From Nageia nagi (lineage: Eukaryota > Pinophyta), in NCBI GenBank assembly GCA_050084985.1, contig JBITNC010000002.1:26908001-26972000 (forward strand): a stretch of 64,000 bases of DNA, given 5' to 3'. Shown in pieces: positions 60,359-64,000 of the stretch. Below the pieces are notes generated by a model. It made no database searches. It worked only from the letters and a program-made list of their open reading frames with translations, and was not told the DNA's origin. The position numbers were made by a program, and so were the translations under genes. Numbering within the stretch: the first letter of the stretch is position 1; each line of letters starts with the position of its first letter.

Positions 60359-60361
60359 GAT

Positions 60362-61477
60362 TATGTATATTGAATTATGCACCTAAAATACAATTTAGCC
60401 AGATAAATCATTCAACATAATAAATCTAAACACATTCAATATTACGCATCAATAATAATGCAGATATTATCTCCAAAAAAGATTTTGATAAAATTTAATA
60501 CAATAAGAGATTGTTATCGATCTGTATGAATCGGTATCGATTGATTATTAATCGACAATGATCATTATGGATCGGCAATGATCTACGTATGGATCGGTAG
60601 TGATCAATGGTCTCCCACTATTATTGTGCTCTTTGTAAACTTTTGGCTTTTATCATCAATTTGATGAATCATCGTCGATCGATCTCTGAATCGTTGACGA
60701 TTTATGGCACTATAGTGAACTTTTTGCAAAATTTTGAAATGTTTGTATCTCTTCCTGGTTGTTCTCCTTCACGCTTGCTTCTATCATTCTTTTCCTGTAT
60801 TGACCCTACACACAGAAAATGAACGAAACATCAAAGCATACCTGCTAATACATATGAATCAGAAGTAAATAACATAATATTAAAATATACTTGATAGTAG
60901 ATTTGTTGTTGATCAAGCTTACAATCTTTGCTAACAAACTTTTGGTTTAATTTCTACAGAGCTTCGCTATAGTAAATTCGGGTCCCTTTGTTTACATATA
61001 GAGCTTGTATTTATAAGCTCAAAAGTTTGTTATTCATTTGTTTTGCCATCACAAGATTCCAGATAACATCCTGTACGAAATCTTGAGGTGTTATTATCTC
61101 AAATCCACATCCATAATTCTAAATTGTGCGTACTAGGCTATTCTGGGCTTAGATTTGTCTATTTTTGAATTATTCAGGGATCGTCAATGATCCTAGAGGA
61201 TCGTCAATGATCGTGATGGATCGTCAATGATTATTTAGTAAATTTTATACTAATATTAGAATGATCACCCAATGATCATTTTTTAATGAAAAGGGGTCAT
61301 ATGACCACTCGTTTGCATCTACTCGAAAAGATCTATCCAATAATATAGTTTTAAAGCTTGTTTGAGGCTTGTATAAGGATTTATAATCATTTTAATGTGA
61401 TATATGTTAGAAAGATACTTATTTTATTTATTTATATGTTGTTAAAATAAATGTAGGGTTTATTTTGAGTGTCTACA
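60362..61477 (-). repeat. 5' LTR of Element C
   Basis: Begins TGTAGACACTC on the minus strand at 61,477. It is colinear with 41,907-43,023 over its whole length and carries the same GATCG motif clusters, some altered by transitions. Confidence 0.92.
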
Positions 61478-61482
61478 AAGGG

Positions 61483-61931
61483 TCACATGTATTTATACAA
61501 TACCAAAGGTTTGGAACGATCTTAGACATTATTAGAACCATAAAGCAACTGAAAGTAACTAAAAACTAACTCTTCAATTTGCAAATAACTCCCAAAAATT
61601 TCATAGGTGAAACATGGGGGCATTTTTGAAATACAATCTTGTTTATTACTAATGAAACATGCAGGGTCAAGGCATTCTAGGTAGATAAGGATAGTTCACT
61701 AGAAAATAGCCATATTGGTGGTTAATTCTTAAGAAAAGATAGGCATGAATATACTCATTGGAAAGGTCTTTTTGAAAACTATCCAATGTAAAATGAATCA
61801 ACTCAATTGAATGTATCCTTAAAAAGTTATACCTCCTCAAAGTTGATTGATATGTTTGAACTAGTCCAATTGGTAGAGAATTAGAAATGCAAGTTTATAA
61901 TTTGGTCTTCAATTGAGCTCAAATTCTAATA
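61483..61931 (-). repeat. LTR 3 of the tandem array, right part
   Basis: Continues the LTR interrupted at 41,906. Together the parts give 726 bp, matching LTR 1 (727 bp). Its end reads TATTAGAATTTG on the minus strand, where the other copies have TGTTGGAATTTG, two G-to-A changes. Confidence 0.9.
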
Positions 61932-61936
61932 TTTTT

Positions 61937-63720
61937 GAAATATCCTACATATGATAAGTGGTTGTATTAATTGGTTCAAATAGTTATGAATTTGAAGTGT
62001 TATTTGTTTGGTAAAGAGATAATAGTTTATACTCATAATCAACCATACAATATTTACAAAATCAATCAAAGTTATAGCAAGAAAGGCACTTCCTAAGGAT
62101 GGGGTTTCTTCAATAGTTTCACTTGATCATTGAAATACAAGAAAGTAAGGATAAATAAAATTTTATACATGCTTTTTAGACTGCCAACAGTAAGTTACAT
62201 GACATTGATACCATTCTAGCCTGCAAACACAACACATGCACCATTTTAGCAGCAAAATTTGGTGACTCTAACTCTAATGAAATTTTACCCTTATATTTTT
62301 GAAACTTTTCCTTACCAATATATGCATGATGTAGATTTTGGAGAGGTGTATTAAAAGCTAAAACAATCATCTACATTAGATTGTGAAGGTATGGATGAGT
62401 TTTACATTAAGGATTAAGTTCTCTTTAAGCACAATACATTGTGTATTCTTGAAGCATAGAGAATTTTATTGACCAAATAGGCTAATACATAAAAATAAGT
62501 CGGGAATTTTGGATTTGTTAAGATATTAGCAAATTTGTAAGGGTATGTTTATTGGCCAAATATGCAAGAACAAGTTGCAAAATACATAAGAGGATGTGTA
62601 ACATGTTTCACAAGTAAACCTAGTAACAGAAAATTAGATTTGTATAGCCATTTCCAGTTCCTAATCGACCTTGGGAGAGTATTTCAATAGATTTTGTAGG
62701 AGGATTACTTTTTTATAAGAAGTAACATGACTATTTATTTGTGATTGTTGATATATTTAGTAATATGTGTGTATTAATTCCATGTAAGAAGACTATAATG
62801 GATCAAGAGGCTGCAAAACTTTTCTTTTCTCATGTATGGGTTCATTTTAATTTTCCTAAATCCATTATTACAAATCAAGTTTCTACATTTTTGGGTAAGT
62901 TTTGAACTTTATAATGGGATGATATGGACACTAGACTGAAAATAAGCATTGCTTTTCATTCATAAATGGATTGGAAAACTGAAGTGGTGAATAGAACAAT
63001 GGTTTAGTTGTTGAGGTATTATTGTGGCAAGCATCCAAAGTCTTGGGATGAGCATCTTGATTTATTCAACATTCATACAATAAGGCTATTCATTCCTCTA
63101 CTAATAAAATTCTATTTGAAACTTGTTATGATTATATACCTGCATCTTCTTTTGATTGTATATTTGGACAATAAAAGGAAAGATAATATTTTAGTTGTGA
63201 AGGAAGAAAAGCAAGCTAAATATTTCATTGTTAAGATAAGGCAAAACCATTTGAGAGTCTAAGAGAAACTCAAAGCAAGTCAATCCAAGTACAAATCAAG
63301 ACATGGAAAGCATATAATTGATCATAAATTCCAAGTGGGAGATCAAGTTTGGTTACATATTAGTAAGGATAGATTGTAAGGATCAATTAAGAAGCTTAAA
63401 CTAATCATACATGGACCTTTTCACATTGTGGATCATGTGAGAATGCTTTTATATTGGATTTACCAACCTATATTATTCAATTGTGAATGTGGAGAGCTTG
63501 AAGTTATTTGAACCATCCATGCTAACTAAGGAATAACAAGAAGCAAGTCAAGTTTTATTTTCATATTTTACTTCAGGAGGATTTCATTTTACAAAAGAAA
63601 GTTCATGCTACTATAAGGGGTAAGCAAGAGATATGGTTGATTGGGTTGAAGGGCCAATTGCCTACCAAATCCAAGTGGTATGATAAAACCCAGGTGGGGG
63701 AATTATTTCCTAGTTTTATT
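61937..63720 (+). pseudogene. Chromovirus RNase H end, integrase and chromodomain-like C-terminus
   Basis: RNase H resumes with KYPTYDKWLY (the usual YDKE-L has Trp for the catalytic Glu), then CYLFGKEIIVYTHNQP. Integrase follows: KYIRGCVTCFTSKPSNRKL (Cys pair, about 62,585), IDFVGGLLF, LFVIVDIFSNM (about 62,740), SIITNQVSTFLGKF (Asp to Asn, about 62,865) and VVNRTMV. The C-terminal domain has HIIDHKFQVGDQVWLHIS (about 63,310). A chromodomain-like end (GKQEIWLIGLKGQLPTKSKW, about 63,625, then GELFPSF) precedes the polypurine tract. Chromodomains direct integration to heterochromatin; this one is decayed. Many stops are TAG or TAA. Confidence 0.8.
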
Positions 63721-63756
63721 CATACTTAATCATTTGTGGGACCAAATGCCTACCCA

Positions 63757-63773
63757 TTGGGGAGGTGTGCTCC
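63757..63773 (+). other. Polypurine tract of the chromovirus
   Basis: ATTGGGGAGGTGTGCTCC-like purine-rich stretch immediately before the LTR start TGAATGG. It is somewhat degraded at its 3' side. Confidence 0.6.
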
Positions 63774-64000
63774 TGAATGGATCAATAATAGTTTGATAAA
63801 ACATGAGTTTGGAAATATGCCAAGGGTCCTTTCTTGGACTTAGACTTAATTCTAAAATCTGATGTGTTGATTCTACTCAAGGAGTAACATTGATATCATT
63901 TAAAGTCTATAGTTAGAGCACTTATGCCATTGGGTCATTAAAACTGAAGTATGTAACTAAAGGGTCAAAGTTATTTTAGTTATTTTGGCAGTTTAGGAAG
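63774..64000 (+). repeat. 3' LTR of the chromovirus, cut by the window end
   Basis: Matches 21,372-21,590 with point changes and small indels. About 460 bp of it should lie beyond the window. Confidence 0.85.

Larger units (their letters stand above)
41907..61477 (-). mobile_element. Element C: 19.6-kb Tat-type Ty3/gypsy element with antisense gene
   Basis: Two direct LTRs of 1,117 and 1,116 bp, flanked by AAGGG (41,902-41,906 and 61,478-61,482). The minus strand encodes gag, protease, RT, RNase H, archaeal-type RNase H, integrase and two extra ORFs; the plus strand carries a spliced gene near the 3' LTR. In the first 280 bp of the LTRs I count roughly 16 differences by eye, mostly transitions, so it is younger than its surroundings but not recent. 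Confidence 0.92.
35382..61936 (-). mobile_element. Tandem copia-like array (LTR-I-LTR-I-LTR) splitting chromovirus RNase H
   Basis: Three related LTRs (35,382-36,108; 38,511-39,226; 41,630-41,906 plus 61,483-61,931) alternate with two 2.4-kb internal regions, all minus-strand. The outer ends are flanked by TTTTT (35,377-35,381 and 61,932-61,936). Removing the block joins the two halves of chromovirus RNase H in frame-compatible text. Each internal region has its own primer-binding site and polypurine tract. The third LTR is interrupted by Element C. Confidence 0.85.

Overview
The window looks like nuclear DNA from a seed plant with a large, transposon-filled genome; a conifer or other gymnosperm is my guess from how old and deeply nested the elements are, not something the sequence proves. 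It is AT-rich. I found no host gene, rRNA, intact tRNA or CRISPR array. Nearly everything recognisable is a plant retrotransposon of the Ty3/gypsy (Tat type and chromovirus), Ty1/copia or LINE class, and almost all of it is broken by stops and frameshifts.

Region 1 (1-14,220) is one Ty3/gypsy element on the + strand, Element I: the end of a 5' LTR, gag, protease, RNase H, reverse transcriptase, integrase, a long extra ORF, and a 3' LTR. The protease is interrupted by an inverted LTR-plus-leader piece of the same family. The domain order is odd: the archaeal-type RNase H lies before the RT, and the usual RNase H is gone. Region 2 (14,220-21,371) is a patchwork of copia fragments, a LINE ORF1 and unassigned AT-rich DNA.

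Region 3 (21,372-64,000) is a Russian doll whose layers can be read from the junctions. The outermost layer is a chromovirus of about 6 kb: LTR from 21,372, gag to 23,338, protease/RT/RNase H 33,730-35,381, RNase H/integrase/chromodomain-like end 61,937-63,720, second LTR from 63,774. A copia element (23,339-33,729, duplication AGAAG) sits between its gag and protease and itself contains a 4-kb AT-rich insertion. A second insertion (35,382-61,936, duplication TTTTT) splits its RNase H. That insertion is a tandem LTR-internal-LTR-internal-LTR array of a copia-like element with a gag-like start but no pol. The third LTR of the array was split by a 19.6-kb Tat-type element, Element C (41,907-61,477, minus strand, duplication AAGGG).

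Element C is the best preserved and most interesting part. On its minus strand it has gag, protease, RT, RNase H, archaeal-type RNase H and integrase in the usual Tat order, then two overlapping ORFs that appear to carry the same unknown module. On its plus strand, antisense to pol, it carries a spliced gene with a plant-mobile-domain (MAIN/MAIL-like) protein. A quasi-palindromic GATCGTTGACGATC-like motif is scattered over its LTRs, its leader and the upstream and intron sequence of the antisense gene, but was not noticed in its coding regions. All eleven premature stops in the antisense gene are TAG or TGA, as expected from C-to-T decay at CAG and CGA.
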